A DNA stretch of 64,000 nucleotides from Novisyntrophococcus fermenticellae (GTDB lineage Bacteria; Bacillota; Clostridia; Lachnospirales; Lachnospiraceae): NCBI RefSeq assembly GCF_018866245.1, contig NZ_CP076458.1:2170001-2234000 (forward strand), written 5' to 3'. Positions 36,209-46,868 of the stretch are shown here, in pieces. The position numbers and the translations under genes were made by a program. Each line of letters opens with the position of its first letter. Within the stretch, counting starts at the first letter, position 1. Below the pieces are notes generated by a model. It searched no databases. It saw nothing but the letters and a program-made list of their open reading frames with translations, and was not told the DNA's origin.

Positions 36209-36784
36209 ATGAAATTATTGGAAGAGCGCATTCGGAAAGATGGAATTGTGAAACCTGGTAATGTTTTAAAGGTTGACAGTTTCCTGAATCACCAGATGGA
36301 TGTCAATTTGTTTAATGAGATGGGTAAAGAATTTAAGCGGTTATTTTCAGACTGTCCTGTGAATAAAATTCTGACCATCGAGGCATCGGGAATTGGAATC
36401 GCCTGTATTGTGGCACAACACTTTAATGTTCCTGTGGTATTCGCCAAGAAAACACAAAGTATCAATCTTGATGGAGAGATTTATATCAGTAACATTGAAT
36501 CATTTACTCATAAGCGTTCTTATGATGTGATTGTCTCCAAAAAGTATATTACCCGGGATGATCATATTCTGATTATAGACGATTTCCTTGCCAATGGATG
36601 TGCAGTTCAAGGATTGATTGAATTAATACAAAGTGCAGGTGCAACTGTGGAAGGTGTAGGGATTGCCATAGAGAAAGGACAGCAGCCCGGCGGAACAATG
36701 CTGCGCAGTCAGGGCATCCGCGTAGAGTCACTGGCGGTTATTGATGGCATGAATGACGAAACAGGAGAGATACGTTTCAGATAA
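36209..36784 (+). CDS. xpt: Xanthine phosphoribosyltransferase
   Basis: 191 residues, the usual Xpt length. It begins [31 protein letters not shown] and carries [26 protein letters not shown] and the PRPP-binding motif [21 protein letters not shown]. It converts xanthine and PRPP to XMP for purine salvage. It is divergent from the xanthine dehydrogenase genes, so xanthine salvage and xanthine oxidation are controlled from one intergenic region. Confidence 0.95.
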   Translation: MKLLEERIRKDGIVKPGNVLKVDSFLNHQMDVNLFNEMGKEFKRLFSDCPVNKILTIEASGIGIACIVAQHFNVPVVFAKKTQSINLDGEIYISNIESFTHKRSYDVIVSKKYITRDDHILIIDDFLANGCAVQGLIELIQSAGATVEGVGIAIEKGQQPGGTMLRSQGIRVESLAVIDGMNDETGEIRFR

Positions 36785-36793
36785 GGAGTACAT

Positions 36794-37066
36794 ATGTTGG
36801 AAAAAGAGCGATGGCATATTATATTTACTGGCAAAGTGCAGTCCGTGGGATTTCGTTACCGTTCCAAATACGCCGCAGATGCCCTTGGCCTGTGTGGCTG
36901 GGTGCAGAATCTGTGGGATGGTTCTGTAGAGATGGAGGTTCAGGGAGAAGAGGAAGCAATCCGTCAGATGCTATCAGCCATACAGACTTCCAAATATATA
37001 CTCATAGAGAATATCCGGGCAGATAAAGTCCCCATACAGGCAGAAGGCGGATTTCACATTCGATAG
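36794..37066 (+). CDS. acyP: Acylphosphatase
   Basis: 90 residues with the family motif GKVQSVGFRYRSKYAADALGLCGWVQNLWDGSVEMEVQGEEEAIRQML; the catalytic Arg in GFRYR and Asn in VQNL are both present. It hydrolyses acyl phosphates. GGAGTAC precedes the ATG and it follows xpt by 9 bp in the same transcript. Confidence 0.93.
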   Translation: MLEKERWHIIFTGKVQSVGFRYRSKYAADALGLCGWVQNLWDGSVEMEVQGEEEAIRQMLSAIQTSKYILIENIRADKVPIQAEGGFHIR

Positions 37067-37068
37067 GT

Positions 37069-37131
37069 AAAAAGGACTGGGGGAAGAAACAGGTTGCATT
37101 CAACTTATTTCTTCCATCGGTCCTTTTGTTT
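37069..37131 (+). terminator. Terminator of xpt-acyP
   Basis: A long imperfect stem (AAAAGGAC with GTCCTTTT; GGAAGAAA with TTTCTTCC) is followed by TTTGTTT on the plus strand. Confidence 0.75.
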
Positions 37132-37161
37132 ATACCAAGTATGCAAGGTATTTAATGTCGC

Positions 37162-38538
37162 CTATACCAGACTTACGGGCTTCGGATTTATCCCAAATAA
37201 CGACCGCAATTTTTTCAGGCAATAAGAATAGGCCGGAATTAAAAACAAATCGGCACAAACCCATGCCAGCGGACTGGCAAAACAAACTGCCATATATCCG
37301 AAATGAGGCACGAGGAAAAACCCGACTACTGTTCTTGCTGCCATCTCACAGACACCCGCCAATATTGCAAATGCACTGTAGCCCATTCCCTGAATACAGA
37401 ATCTTACAACATTTACCAGCGTAAGCGGTATGTAGAACAGACTGTTAATAATCAGGAATTCATGAACCTGTTTCAGAATCTGAACCTCGTCTGCTTTTAA
37501 AAATAACAATGCGATGGATTTTCCGAATACAACCAATAGCAGACAAGCCACTACTGAATAGACAGCTCCTATAATAGCAGAGGCCTTTAAGCCCTGTGTG
37601 ATTCGATCCAGCTTCTTTGCTCCCACGTTCTGGCCTGCATAAGTCGCTATCGTCCCGCCCAGAGCATCAAAGGGGCAGCAGAAAAACTGACTTATCCTGC
37701 TTCCTGCTGTCACAGAGGCAACTGCCATGGAGCCCAGTGTATTAACAGAGGTTTGGAGAATGACACTGCCGATGGCTGTTATTGAATACTGCAATCCCAT
37801 CGGAATCCCCATCATACACAGCATACTGACACAATGTCCGTCCCAGTTCCATTCATCACCTTTTATCTTCAGGATGTCAAATTGCTTTCTTATGTAGACC
37901 AGACACAGAAGACCGGATACAGTCTGAGAGATTACCGTTGACCACGCAGGACCTGCCACTCCCATATGCAGAACACCGATGGAAACCACATCCAATACAG
38001 CATTCAGTACCGATGAAAGCGTCAGAAAATAAACCGGTGTCTTACTGTCTCCCAGGGAGCGGATAATACCTGCCAGCAGATTATATAAGAAGGTAGCCGG
38101 TATCCCTAAGAAAATCACAAAGATATAACTGTTTGCTTCATCTATGATATCTGCCGGTGTTTTCATCCATCTGAGAATCGTCATGGAAAGTGAGCAGAAT
38201 ACAATTGTCATAACCACGGCAAATATAACAGAAATCCAAATACTGTTGGCTACAAACTTCCTGAGTGCCCTATAATCTCCCGCTCCAAACTTCTGCGCCG
38301 ACGGGATTGCAAAACCACTGCAGACACCTGTACAGAAACCGATAATCATAAAATTAATAGATCCGGTAGATCCGACCGCTGCGAGTGAATTCACACCCAG
38401 CCACTGCCCTACGATAATCGTATTCACCATACTGTAGCATTGCTGAAACAAAAGTCCCAGCAGCATCGGAATTGCAAAGCCAAGTATCAGCTTCATAGGT
38501 GAGCCGGATGCCATATCCTTCGTGGTGCTTTTTGCCAT
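37162..38538 (-). CDS. MATE family efflux transporter
   Basis: 458 residues with twelve predicted transmembrane helices in two halves. It starts DMASGSPMKLILGFAIPMLLGLLFQQCYSMVNTIIVGQWLGVNSLAAVGSTGSINF, the typical MATE N-terminus, and repeats the pattern near residue 235 (MCMMGIPMGLQYSITAIGSVILQTSVNTLG). MATE proteins export cationic drugs or metabolites using Na+ or H+. The cargo cannot be read. It has its own GAGGGAA ribosome site and is convergent with acyP. Confidence 0.92.
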   Translation of the reverse strand: MAKSTTKDMASGSPMKLILGFAIPMLLGLLFQQCYSMVNTIIVGQWLGVNSLAAVGSTGSINFMIIGFCTGVCSGFAIPSAQKFGAGDYRALRKFVANSIWISVIFAVVMTIVFCSLSMTILRWMKTPADIIDEANSYIFVIFLGIPATFLYNLLAGIIRSLGDSKTPVYFLTLSSVLNAVLDVVSIGVLHMGVAGPAWSTVISQTVSGLLCLVYIRKQFDILKIKGDEWNWDGHCVSMLCMMGIPMGLQYSITAIGSVILQTSVNTLGSMAVASVTAGSRISQFFCCPFDALGGTIATYAGQNVGAKKLDRITQGLKASAIIGAVYSVVACLLLVVFGKSIALLFLKADEVQILKQVHEFLIINSLFYIPLTLVNVVRFCIQGMGYSAFAILAGVCEMAARTVVGFFLVPHFGYMAVCFASPLAWVCADLFLIPAYSYCLKKLRSLFGINPKPVSLV

Positions 38539-38694
38539 AATCGTTCCCTCGTTTTCAATTATTCTTTTTTACTCCGAGAGTATCTTATATAAGAATAATT
38601 TGAATGTCAATACAAAGTCAGAAAATAGAATCAAATCATGTAATTGACTAAATTCAGAACATTTTTTTGACAAATATTCGTTTATAATTTAGAA

Positions 38695-41046
38695 CTAGCT
38701 GAATCCGAATACAACCCCAATACCATGTATCATAAATGCTGCCAGCCACGCAATTGCACACTGCCCGATCACTACTGCCACAGCCCATTTTCCACCCAGC
38801 TCGCGTTTGATAGATGCAACGGCGGCAACACACGGTGTATATAAAAGGCAGAACACCAACAGTGCAGCTGCAGTTAAGGGTGTCAGCAAACCAAGTAAGG
38901 ATTCTTTCGATGGTATCAGCACAGACAGCGTTGATACCACACTTTCCTTAGCCATAAATCCTGTTATCAAAGCTGTGGAAATTCTCCAGTCACCAAACCC
39001 TAATGGATTAAACACCGGTGCGATGATTCCTGCAGCAAAAGCAAGAATACTGTTTTGAGAATCCTTTACAATCTTAAAGTGTAAATCAAAAGTCTGTAAG
39101 AACCAGATAGCAATCGTCGCAATAAAAATAACAGTAAAAGCCCTTTGAAGAAAATCCTTTGCTTTTTCCCATAGTAACTGAACTACATTCTTAGCTCCCG
39201 GCAAACGGTAATTCGGCAGTTCCATCACAAAAGGCACCGGCTCTCCTTTAAAAACACTTCCCTTCAACAATAATGCAACGAGAATTCCAACTGCAATTCC
39301 GATAAAATACAATAAAACCATAACCAATGCTCCCTGTTTGGGGAAAAATGCTGCCGTGAAGAAAGCATAAATCGGGAGTTTGGCAGAACAGCTCATAAAT
39401 GGTGTCAGCAATATGGTCATTTTCCGGTCCCGCTCAGAAGACAGCGTTCTGCTTGCCATGACTCCGGGTACAGTGCAGCCGAATCCAATCAGCATCGGTA
39501 CGATACTGCGTCCTGAAAGACCGATTTTTCGCAGAAGCTTGTCCATAACAAAAGCTACCCTCGCCATATATCCGCTATCTTCCAGCATGGAAAGAAAAAA
39601 GAAAAGTGTAACAATAATAGGCAGAAAACTCAAAACGCTTCCTACACCAGTAAAAATACCGTCAATCACCAGGGAATGAACGGCAGAGTTAACATCCATT
39701 GCTCTAAGTGCGGCATCTGTAAGACCTGTAAGCCAGGTAATTCCCATGTCAAGCAAATCGGACAGAAAGGCACCAATCACATTAAAGGTCAGCCAGAATA
39801 CGATCCCCATAATACCTGCAAAAGCAGGAATGGCAGTATACTTGCCAGTCAGAATTTTATCAATTTTTCTACTTCTCGCATGCTCTTTGCTTTCCTTTGG
39901 TTTTACCACCGTTACATCACATAGCTTCTGAATAAAATGAAATCTCATATCTGCAACCGCGGCGGCGCAGTCCAGCCCACGTTCTTTTTCCATCTGCAGA
40001 ATCATATGGGCAAGTATTTCTTTTTCGTTGGAATCAAGATTCAGTTTTTCCAGAACGAGGGCATCCTTTTCAGCCAGCTTAGTGGCCGCAAACCGCGCCG
40101 GAATCCCTGCTTTTTCAGCATGGTCTTCAATAAGATGAAGTATACTGTGAATGCATCTGTGTACAGCACCCCTTTCTCCATCCGCACTGCAAAAATCCAG
40201 TCTCCCGGGCCGCTCCTGATACTTTGCCACATGAAGGGCGTGTTCTATGATTTCATTAATACCTTCATTCTTTGCGGCTGATATGGGAACCACCGGAACT
40301 CCCAGCATACTTTCCATTTCATTGATCAGGATAGAACCACCGTTTTCCCGGACCTCATCCATCATATTAAGTGCTATTACCATCGGAACATCCAGTTCCA
40401 TCAGTTGTAACGTCAGATATAGATTTCTCTCTATATTGGATGCATCTACAATATTGATGATGCCTTTCGGCTTTTCATGTAGAATAAATTCCCGGGTTAC
40501 GATTTCCTCGCTGCTGTAGGGGGACATGGAATAGATTCCCGGCAAGTCTGTCACAAGCGTATCTCCGCGCCCTTTTATTACTCCGTCTTTTCTGTCTACC
40601 GTAACTCCGGGGAAATTTCCAACATGCTGATTTGCACCGGTCAGACGATTAAAAAAGGTGGTTTTTCCGGAGTTTTGATTTCCTGCAAGCGCAAATGTCA
40701 GCTTTTCTCCATCTTTTAGCGGATGCTCATCTGCCTTTACGTGATACTTACCCCCTTCTCCCAGTCCCGGATGGGGTATCTGTCTCTTATTCCGACGAAT
40801 CACCTTTTCCTGCGTTAAAGTATCAATCCGGCTGACTTCTATTTTTTCGGCATCAGCGATTCTGATTGTCAACTCATATCCATGAATCTTTAATTGTATC
40901 GGGTCACCCATAGGCGCCAGCTTTACCATCGTAACTTCAGCTTCCGGAATAAGTCCCATATCAAGAAAATGCTGCCTTAAAGCACCTTCTCCTCCAACAG
41001 ACAGAATGGAAGCAGACTCTCCAATTTCCAAATCTTTTAATGTCAT
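38695..41046 (-). CDS. feoB: Ferrous iron transporter FeoB fused to an N-terminal FeoA domain
   Basis: 783 residues. Residues 1-75 are an SH3-like FeoA domain (MTLKDLEIGESASILSVGGEGALRQHFLDMGLIPEAEVTMVKLAPMGDP), then a linker, then FeoB: G1 ALAGNQNSGKTTFFNRLTG, G3 TDLPGIYSM, G4 ALNMMDE, and the membrane part with the two gate motifs (PMLIGFGCTVPGVMASR and LYTPCVAAVASIKRE). It imports Fe2+ with G-protein control. FeoA is usually a separate gene, so the fusion is worth noting though known in Clostridia. AGGTGATGAG precedes the start. Confidence 0.95.
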   Translation of the reverse strand: MTLKDLEIGESASILSVGGEGALRQHFLDMGLIPEAEVTMVKLAPMGDPIQLKIHGYELTIRIADAEKIEVSRIDTLTQEKVIRRNKRQIPHPGLGEGGKYHVKADEHPLKDGEKLTFALAGNQNSGKTTFFNRLTGANQHVGNFPGVTVDRKDGVIKGRGDTLVTDLPGIYSMSPYSSEEIVTREFILHEKPKGIINIVDASNIERNLYLTLQLMELDVPMVIALNMMDEVRENGGSILINEMESMLGVPVVPISAAKNEGINEIIEHALHVAKYQERPGRLDFCSADGERGAVHRCIHSILHLIEDHAEKAGIPARFAATKLAEKDALVLEKLNLDSNEKEILAHMILQMEKERGLDCAAAVADMRFHFIQKLCDVTVVKPKESKEHARSRKIDKILTGKYTAIPAFAGIMGIVFWLTFNVIGAFLSDLLDMGITWLTGLTDAALRAMDVNSAVHSLVIDGIFTGVGSVLSFLPIIVTLFFFLSMLEDSGYMARVAFVMDKLLRKIGLSGRSIVPMLIGFGCTVPGVMASRTLSSERDRKMTILLTPFMSCSAKLPIYAFFTAAFFPKQGALVMVLLYFIGIAVGILVALLLKGSVFKGEPVPFVMELPNYRLPGAKNVVQLLWEKAKDFLQRAFTVIFIATIAIWFLQTFDLHFKIVKDSQNSILAFAAGIIAPVFNPLGFGDWRISTALITGFMAKESVVSTLSVLIPSKESLLGLLTPLTAAALLVFCLLYTPCVAAVASIKRELGGKWAVAVVIGQCAIAWLAAFMIHGIGVVFGFS

Positions 41047-41089
41047 AGTATCTCATCACCTTTTATCTTTTCTGAACGTAGTTTATGTA

Positions 41090-41659
41090 TTAGATTACTT
41101 CTTTGTGCATCTTATAAAACACAGGAATATACAATGCCCATGTAATCAGCATAATTATAATTCCCATAGTTATCAGTACGTTGGCCACTGTCCCAGACAG
41201 CTCCGGGATGAAAATAAAGATAGCTAATATCAGGAATAAACTTGCCGTACAAATCTTTCCATGCATCTTTGCTCCGTCCAGCTTCTTTCCATACTTTAAG
41301 TTTATCATTCCCATAACCGCCATAAAGCCTTCCTTTAAAACCATGACCAGAACCAGCCACTTCATATAATGATACCGCTGAATGAGGCATATTGCAATTG
41401 CCCCATGGGTCAGCTTATCCGCCAGAGGATCTAGAAATTTTCCGAATTCTGTTATCATATGGAATTTTCTGGCTATCTTACCATCTAAAAAATCTGTGAC
41501 GGCTGAAATTATTACAATTGCAGCCGCCGTATAATAATCTTTTAAGGAATCTGCCTTCAAATAGATGATACAAAAAACCGGTATTAACAATAGCCTGAAA
41601 AAGCTCATACAATTTGGTATGGAAAAGATCTCTTTCCTGTCTGTTTTTTTAATGTTCAT
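41090..41659 (-). CDS. CDP-alcohol phosphatidyltransferase
   Basis: 189 residues with the family signature D-G-x2-A-R-x8-G-x3-D-x3-D: DFLDGKIARKFHMITEFGKFLDPLADK. Four to five transmembrane helices follow. Such enzymes exchange CMP from CDP-diacylglycerol for an alcohol; the organisation resembles PgsA-like phosphatidylglycerophosphate synthases, but paralogs with other alcohols exist. GGAGGAAC precedes the ATG. It is 30 bp downstream of the AI-2E gene. Confidence 0.9.
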   Translation of the reverse strand: MNIKKTDRKEIFSIPNCMSFFRLLLIPVFCIIYLKADSLKDYYTAAAIVIISAVTDFLDGKIARKFHMITEFGKFLDPLADKLTHGAIAICLIQRYHYMKWLVLVMVLKEGFMAVMGMINLKYGKKLDGAKMHGKICTASLFLILAIFIFIPELSGTVANVLITMGIIIMLITWALYIPVFYKMHKEVI

Positions 41660-41688
41660 AAAGTTCCTCCATAATGCTGGTGGGAATG

Positions 41689-42846
41689 TTATATCTGGAG
41701 TTGTTTTAACTCAAGATGCCTGCCCATAGATTGTTTTAGTATTGTATAGATAATCGAACAAAGCGGTACGCTGAGCAGCATACCGATAACACCCGCGACC
41801 TTTCCTCCCAGCAAAACTGAAACCAGTATCAGAACAGCTGGAAGATTCATGGATTTTCCTACGACGCGGGGATATATCAGATTATTTTCCAACTGTTGCA
41901 GTATAACAATAAAGAGAACGAAAAAAATAGCCTTCATCGGTGATACTGTAAGTGTTAGAACAGCCCCCAGAATGCCACCCACCCATGCTCCCAGCACAGG
42001 AATCAGCGCTGTCAGTGCCACCACCGCAGAGACCGCTAATGCAAATGGGAATCTGAATATTGTCATCCCTATAAAACATAAAACGCCAAGGATCACAGCC
42101 TCTGTCAACTGTCCGGATATGAAATTGCGAAAAGCTTCATTAATGATCCCGGTAACTTCAAATACATGAGAAGAAAGGGTTTGATTTGCATATGCCAGAA
42201 CCAAGCGTTTGAAAAATCTTGCAATTCTTTCTTTATTGATAAGTACGTGGATTGATATAGCAATCCCCATGATCAAGTCAAACACTCCTCCAAAAAAAGA
42301 GGAAACAAAAAATAATGCTCCTGAAAACACTTTATTTACGGAATTCATTCCTATCTTTTCTGACAACGTAGAAAACATCTCTTTCCAGTCAATGCTTTCA
42401 GCCGGTATTTCATGGACAGAGACTCCCATATCAGCGGCTGCATTACGGATCCAGTCACAGGCGTTTTCTATCATATCGGGCAAGGAGTGGGAGAGTGTTA
42501 CAAACGCATTCCTGATTTGCGGTATCACAATTAAGAAAACGCTTAGGACTATTCCAATAACAAAGAAATAGGAGAATAAAATAGCTAACCCTCTATAACT
42601 ACTATTCTTCTTCCTTTTTGTTTTTTTCTGAATTCGGGCAAATATCCTCGTTTCCAAAGCACTCATCAAAGGATTAATCACAAATGCAAGGCAAAGTCCA
42701 AGGATAACCGGCATAAGTATCTTTACTCCTGCCGTTATCATGGCTGCTATCTTATCCAAATTAAATATAGCGGCAATAAAAATAATAGACGAAAAAAGAA
42801 TAACTATAATATATCTGACAACTCTTTTTAAATCAATCTTATCCAT
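41689..42846 (-). CDS. AI-2E family permease
   Basis: 385 residues from the ATG at 42846 (MDKIDLKRVVRYIIVILFSSIIFIAAIFNLDK), preceded by GGGAGGG. It has seven or eight transmembrane helices and the family blocks LGLCLAFVINPLMSALE near residue 50, FISGQLTEAVILGVLCFIGM, and LIPVLGAWVGGILGAVL with the later QQLENNLIYPRVVGKSMNLPAVLIL. Family members export quorum signals, sodium or unknown solutes; no substrate can be assigned here. Confidence 0.9.
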   Translation of the reverse strand: MDKIDLKRVVRYIIVILFSSIIFIAAIFNLDKIAAMITAGVKILMPVILGLCLAFVINPLMSALETRIFARIQKKTKRKKNSSYRGLAILFSYFFVIGIVLSVFLIVIPQIRNAFVTLSHSLPDMIENACDWIRNAAADMGVSVHEIPAESIDWKEMFSTLSEKIGMNSVNKVFSGALFFVSSFFGGVFDLIMGIAISIHVLINKERIARFFKRLVLAYANQTLSSHVFEVTGIINEAFRNFISGQLTEAVILGVLCFIGMTIFRFPFALAVSAVVALTALIPVLGAWVGGILGAVLTLTVSPMKAIFFVLFIVILQQLENNLIYPRVVGKSMNLPAVLILVSVLLGGKVAGVIGMLLSVPLCSIIYTILKQSMGRHLELKQLQI

Positions 42847-43002
42847 AAACCCTCCCTTGAAAATTTTCAAAAATCTCCGACGCTTTAACGGGCTAACATT
42901 TTTGTTTATATTTCTTTTATCGCATATACACAGATTATTAAGTTTTTCCTCACAGTTCTATCACATCCGAACGCTATACTATATGCATACTTAATTAGAG
43001 GA

Positions 43003-43046
43003 CAGCAGCAGAAAAAGTCAGAGAGAAGTTTAGGGGGGTGCTGCTG
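43003..43046. repeat. Inverted repeat of unknown role
   Basis: CAGCAGCA and TGCTGCTG pair across a 28-nt purine-rich loop containing a run of six G. It lies in the 280-bp stretch between the AI-2E and MacB-like genes, where I otherwise see only a short hairpin at 43095. Confidence 0.4.
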
Positions 43047-43094
43047 GACCTCGCCTAACAATTATTTCCTTTTATATAGATTTTTTCATACCTT

Positions 43095-43114
43095 GCCGGG
43101 ACCTTTGTCCCGGC
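43095..43114 (-). terminator. GC-rich hairpin after the MacB-like gene
   Basis: GCCGGGAC and GTCCCGGC form an 8-bp perfect stem with a 4-nt loop, 13 bp past the stop codon. There is no immediate T-run, so termination may be inefficient. Confidence 0.55.
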
Positions 43115-43126
43115 TCTCCTTAACTC

Positions 43127-46100
43127 TTATTCACTCCTCAGTGCTTCAACCGGATCTTTCCGCGCAGCCGCAGAAGCCGGGAATAATCCGGATATAAAGG
43201 CCAGCAGCATACTGATACCTATCAGGATCAAGGCTGCATTAACAGGAAGCCGGGCGATATCCCTGATTCCCAGTTTTTCATAGACGATGATGTTGGCGAC
43301 AATACTTATCAGATATGTGACTCCAACTCCCAGCAATCCTGCAACAAAACCAATAATCAGGGTCTCCGCATTGAATACCCGCCGGACATCACGTTTGCTG
43401 GCACCGATGGCCCGCAGAATTCCGATTTCTTTCTTTCGTTCCAATACCGAAATGTAAGTGATGACACCTATCATAATTGAAGAAACGACCAGGGAGATTC
43501 CAACAAAGGCAATCAACGCATAACTGACGGTATCAACAATATCCGTAACGGAAGACATCATAGTACCCACCAGATCTGTGTAGTTAACCTTCTTCTCCCC
43601 ATCACCGGATTTTTCCATCCGGTCATTATACGCTTGTAAAAAGTCTGCTACTTCCGACTTTGCGCTGAAGTTCTTGGGGTAAAAATTAATTTGCAATGGA
43701 TTATCCGCAGTGGCATATCCCAGCTTTTTCAGATTGTTCTCATACGTACTTTCTTCCTTATTCATCATGGTTTTCATCAGTTCCATAATCTCGTTCTCCG
43801 ACATATTCACCTGGAAAGCAGCAGCAAAAGCATTCTGATCAATGCTGATTGCTTTCTGTAACTGCTCCGGCAACTTCTGCATAGCACCTTCCATCTGGCT
43901 TTGAATCTGAGACTGCAGCTGTTTTCCAAGCTGACTCATCTGATTTTCCAAAGTGCTTTGAATTTGGGTTTGCAGCTGTCCCACAAGCTGCTTCATCTGA
44001 TTTTCCAGTGCACTTTGGATCTGTGCTTGCAGCTGACTTACCAACAGTGCCTGCATCTTTGTAATCTGACTTTGCATTTGACTTTGTATCTGACTCTGGA
44101 CAGAAGCCATTACCTGTTCCATGTATGCCTGCAATGTTGTTTGCATATACTGTCGGATCACTTCATTGATCTGGCTCTCAAGCTGCGAGGGATCGATCAG
44201 CTGAGCGATTTGTCCGGCAATCTGTGCCTGAACCTCCGGTTTATTCAGATAGTCCCGAAGATTAGCACTGATTTGCGCCGGATCTGTAATTCCCTGGGCA
44301 ATTTGATCAGCCAGAAAGTCCTGGAGCACCTGAACCATAATCGCATTCAGAGCATCGGTTGGAATATTGATCTGACCGGCCAAAGCACCGGTCAATTCAC
44401 TCAAGTCCAGCTCAGGCAGATCCATCTCACTCATGTCAATGGATAGATCATCCATGCCGGACAGATCAATGCCTGATAAATCCAACCCTGACAAGTCCAT
44501 ACCTGACAGGTCAAGACCCGATAGGTCAAGACCTGATAAGTCAAGGCCTGACAAATCCATGCCCGATATATCTCCCAACCCTGAAAAATCCAGATTTATC
44601 TTTGATTCATCAATCTGAAAGGCATCTTTTACTTTATTCTCATCAATTGTAAATAAATCGGAAAAATTAAAGCCTGACTGCGAATCTTCTTCTTTTTCTT
44701 CCGCAAAGGTCTTAGCAGTTAAAACGTTGATTTCCGGATTTTGAAGCTGCTGCCTGACAATATCCGAAGCGGCAGCAGTTTTCATCAGGTACGGAATCAA
44801 TTCCGGAGTATAGTTTATACCCGCAGACAGGGAAGTCGCTGTGGCATCAGGATCCGGCTGCACCACTCCGACAATTTTTAAATCTATTCCTTCTGCAACG
44901 ACCTTTTTCATATATGCATCATTATCTGAACGATCAACCCAGACACCGTATTTATCATCATATTGGTAACGCTCGGCGGCACTGACAACTTTAAACTTAG
45001 CTGCCATCAGATCCTGATAGGTCAGATTCATGTCATCATTTTCAATTTTTGCCTCTTTATCCGGATTCGTGAACAAATCAGACAGCATGTCTTTCAGTTC
45101 CTTCCGGTCTCTGAGTCCCATTGCATAAAGTGTGTAATCAGTGATACTTCCATCCGGCATCAATACCAGAACCGTTTCATCATAACTTGCCGGCCAGCGT
45201 CCGGCCTTCATCTCATATTGATAGTCGTACATGTCACTTGCACCCGGTAATTCATGAAAAACATTCATTCCCGAAGCACTCCCACCAAACATGGAAGCCA
45301 TAGCGTTACCGGCTCCAATGCCATAACTGCTAAGTAAGGTATCCGGACTTATCTGTTCAACCCCTTCCCCGGTATCACTTAGATAAATCTGCGGAGTGAT
45401 ATCATATACGTACTGAATCGTCTTAACATATGGATTGATTTTTGTTTCATTTTCGTCTATATATGTCTTTAAAGATTTCAAATCATTCTTGTTCTTGCTC
45501 TGAAAGAGACTTTCCACGATCTTTCGTTCTTCAATTCTTTCCGCCTTTTGGTTCTTACCCTCCTGACCCTTGTCATCTTCTGTCGTCTCCGCTCCCTGTC
45601 CGACACTGGCAAGCAGGCTGTTAAAATCAATTCCTGACTCCTGAATCGTCAGAGGATAGATACTCATCGTCTCCTCTTCAATATTTTCAATATAGGCATT
45701 GATGCCGCTGGCCAGAGCCAAAATGGCGGCAATCCCGATAATTCCAATGGAACCGGCTAAAGAAACCACGAAAGTACGGCCTTTCTTTGTCATCAGGTTA
45801 CTTAAGGACAGAGAAATAGCCGTAAGCAGTGACATACTGACTTTACGCGGTTCGGCGCCGGGACGCTGTTCTTCCTGCTCCGGATCCAGCGGGTTGGTAT
45901 CGTCAATCAGCTGTCCATCATGAAGCCGGATAATTCGATTGGCATATTCATCGGCCAACTCTGGATTATGTGTTACCATAATAACCAGCCGTTCCTTTGC
46001 AATCTGACGCAAGAGTTCCATAACCTGCTTACTGGTTTTCGTATCCAGTGCGCCTGTAGGTTCATCGGCCAGTAAAATCTCCGGATCGTTAATTAATGCC

Positions 46101-46561
46101 CGGGCAATCGCCACACGCTGCATTTGCCCGCCGCTAAGCTGGCTCGGTAATTTTCTGATATGCTCGCCAAGCCCCACATCACTTAAGGCCTTCGCAGCCC
46201 GTTCTTTACGTTCTGCTGAGGAAACTCCGCTTAAGGTTAACGCCAGTTCCACATTGGCTAATATGGTCTGGTGCGGAATCAGGTTATAGCTTTGAAAAAC
46301 AAAACCAATACGATTGTTACGGTACGTATCCCAGTCACTTGATTTATATTTTTTTGTGGATATTCCATCAATTTCCAAATCCCCTGAGTCGTAATGATCA
46401 AGCCCGCCGATGATGTTCAGCATTGTTGTCTTACCTGATCCCGAAGGCCCTAAGATTGCCGCAAACTCATTATTTCGGAATGATACGGATACCCCGTCCA
46501 GAGCTGTCTGGGTAAAGTCAATTGTTTTATAAGCTTTTCGTATTTCTGTCAATTTTAACAT
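43127..46561 (-). CDS. Large MacB-like ABC transporter (ATPase-permease fusion) with repetitive extracellular domain
   Basis: 1,144 residues from the ATG at 46561. Order: ABC ATPase (1-230; Walker [14 protein letters not shown], signature [15 protein letters not shown], Walker [13 protein letters not shown]), one transmembrane helix ([21 protein letters not shown], about 275), a very long extracellular region, and three C-terminal helices with the FtsX domain ([27 protein letters not shown]). The extracellular part holds about eleven five-residue repeats (DLSG[LMI], residues about 660-715) and a glutamine-rich coiled-coil stretch (about 745-905, repeats of QLQ-x-QIQS-x-LENQM). MacB proteins are usually 400-650 residues. 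The cargo is unknown; a protein or peptide substrate is likely. Confidence 0.85.
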   Translation of the reverse strand: MLKLTEIRKAYKTIDFTQTALDGVSVSFRNNEFAAILGPSGSGKTTMLNIIGGLDHYDSGDLEIDGISTKKYKSSDWDTYRNNRIGFVFQSYNLIPHQTILANVELALTLSGVSSAERKERAAKALSDVGLGEHIRKLPSQLSGGQMQRVAIARALINDPEILLADEPTGALDTKTSKQVMELLRQIAKERLVIMVTHNPELADEYANRIIRLHDGQLIDDTNPLDPEQEEQRPGAEPRKVSMSLLTAISLSLSNLMTKKGRTFVVSLAGSIGIIGIAAILALASGINAYIENIEEETMSIYPLTIQESGIDFNSLLASVGQGAETTEDDKGQEGKNQKAERIEERKIVESLFQSKNKNDLKSLKTYIDENETKINPYVKTIQYVYDITPQIYLSDTGEGVEQISPDTLLSSYGIGAGNAMASMFGGSASGMNVFHELPGASDMYDYQYEMKAGRWPASYDETVLVLMPDGSITDYTLYAMGLRDRKELKDMLSDLFTNPDKEAKIENDDMNLTYQDLMAAKFKVVSAAERYQYDDKYGVWVDRSDNDAYMKKVVAEGIDLKIVGVVQPDPDATATSLSAGINYTPELIPYLMKTAAASDIVRQQLQNPEINVLTAKTFAEEKEEDSQSGFNFSDLFTIDENKVKDAFQIDESKINLDFSGLGDISGMDLSGLDLSGLDLSGLDLSGMDLSGLDLSGIDLSGMDDLSIDMSEMDLPELDLSELTGALAGQINIPTDALNAIMVQVLQDFLADQIAQGITDPAQISANLRDYLNKPEVQAQIAGQIAQLIDPSQLESQINEVIRQYMQTTLQAYMEQVMASVQSQIQSQMQSQITKMQALLVSQLQAQIQSALENQMKQLVGQLQTQIQSTLENQMSQLGKQLQSQIQSQMEGAMQKLPEQLQKAISIDQNAFAAAFQVNMSENEIMELMKTMMNKEESTYENNLKKLGYATADNPLQINFYPKNFSAKSEVADFLQAYNDRMEKSGDGEKKVNYTDLVGTMMSSVTDIVDTVSYALIAFVGISLVVSSIMIGVITYISVLERKKEIGILRAIGASKRDVRRVFNAETLIIGFVAGLLGVGVTYLISIVANIIVYEKLGIRDIARLPVNAALILIGISMLLAFISGLFPASAAARKDPVEALRSE

Positions 46562-46655
46562 AAGTTTTATACTCTCTTCCAATAAAAGGTCAGGTTGTAT
46601 TCCTGCCTGGCTTCCCTATCCCACCCCACTCTGGCAACAGTTCATTAATAAATAT

Positions 46656-46684
46656 ATTTTATGTTACCATAACCGTCCAGTCAA
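46656..46684 (-). promoter_or_regulatory. Promoter of the MacB-like gene
   Basis: TTGACT and TAAAAT are separated by 17 bp on the minus strand, about 95 bp before the start codon. A 14-bp palindrome AAGCCTTAAGGCTT lies further upstream at 46731-46744. Confidence 0.65.
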
Positions 46685-46762
46685 AGCAATGTGAATTTTC
46701 ACGTGTTTTTCCCGATATCTTCACACTCTAAAGCCTTAAGGCTTCTGTCTTTAAAGATTGAA

Positions 46763-46840
46763 TTTGACTTTATCTTCTTTTTATGATATTTTAGGGTTCT
46801 ATATTGGAAATCATTCATGGATATATACCCAAAGGTATCC
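46763..46840 (+). repeat. Promoter-hairpin element, copy A (second copy at 58226)
   Basis: A sequence with TTGACT, 17 bp, TATTTT, then GTTCTAT, CATTCATGGATAT and a GGATA/TATCC hairpin matches, in the same order, segments of the leader element at 58225-58395; copy A lacks the 75 nt between the two conserved parts. It points away from the MacB gene toward the amidohydrolase 3' end, so it has no obvious gene to drive. Confidence 0.6.
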
Positions 46841-46868
46841 GTAAAAAGGCTGGTTTCCTTTTCAACAA

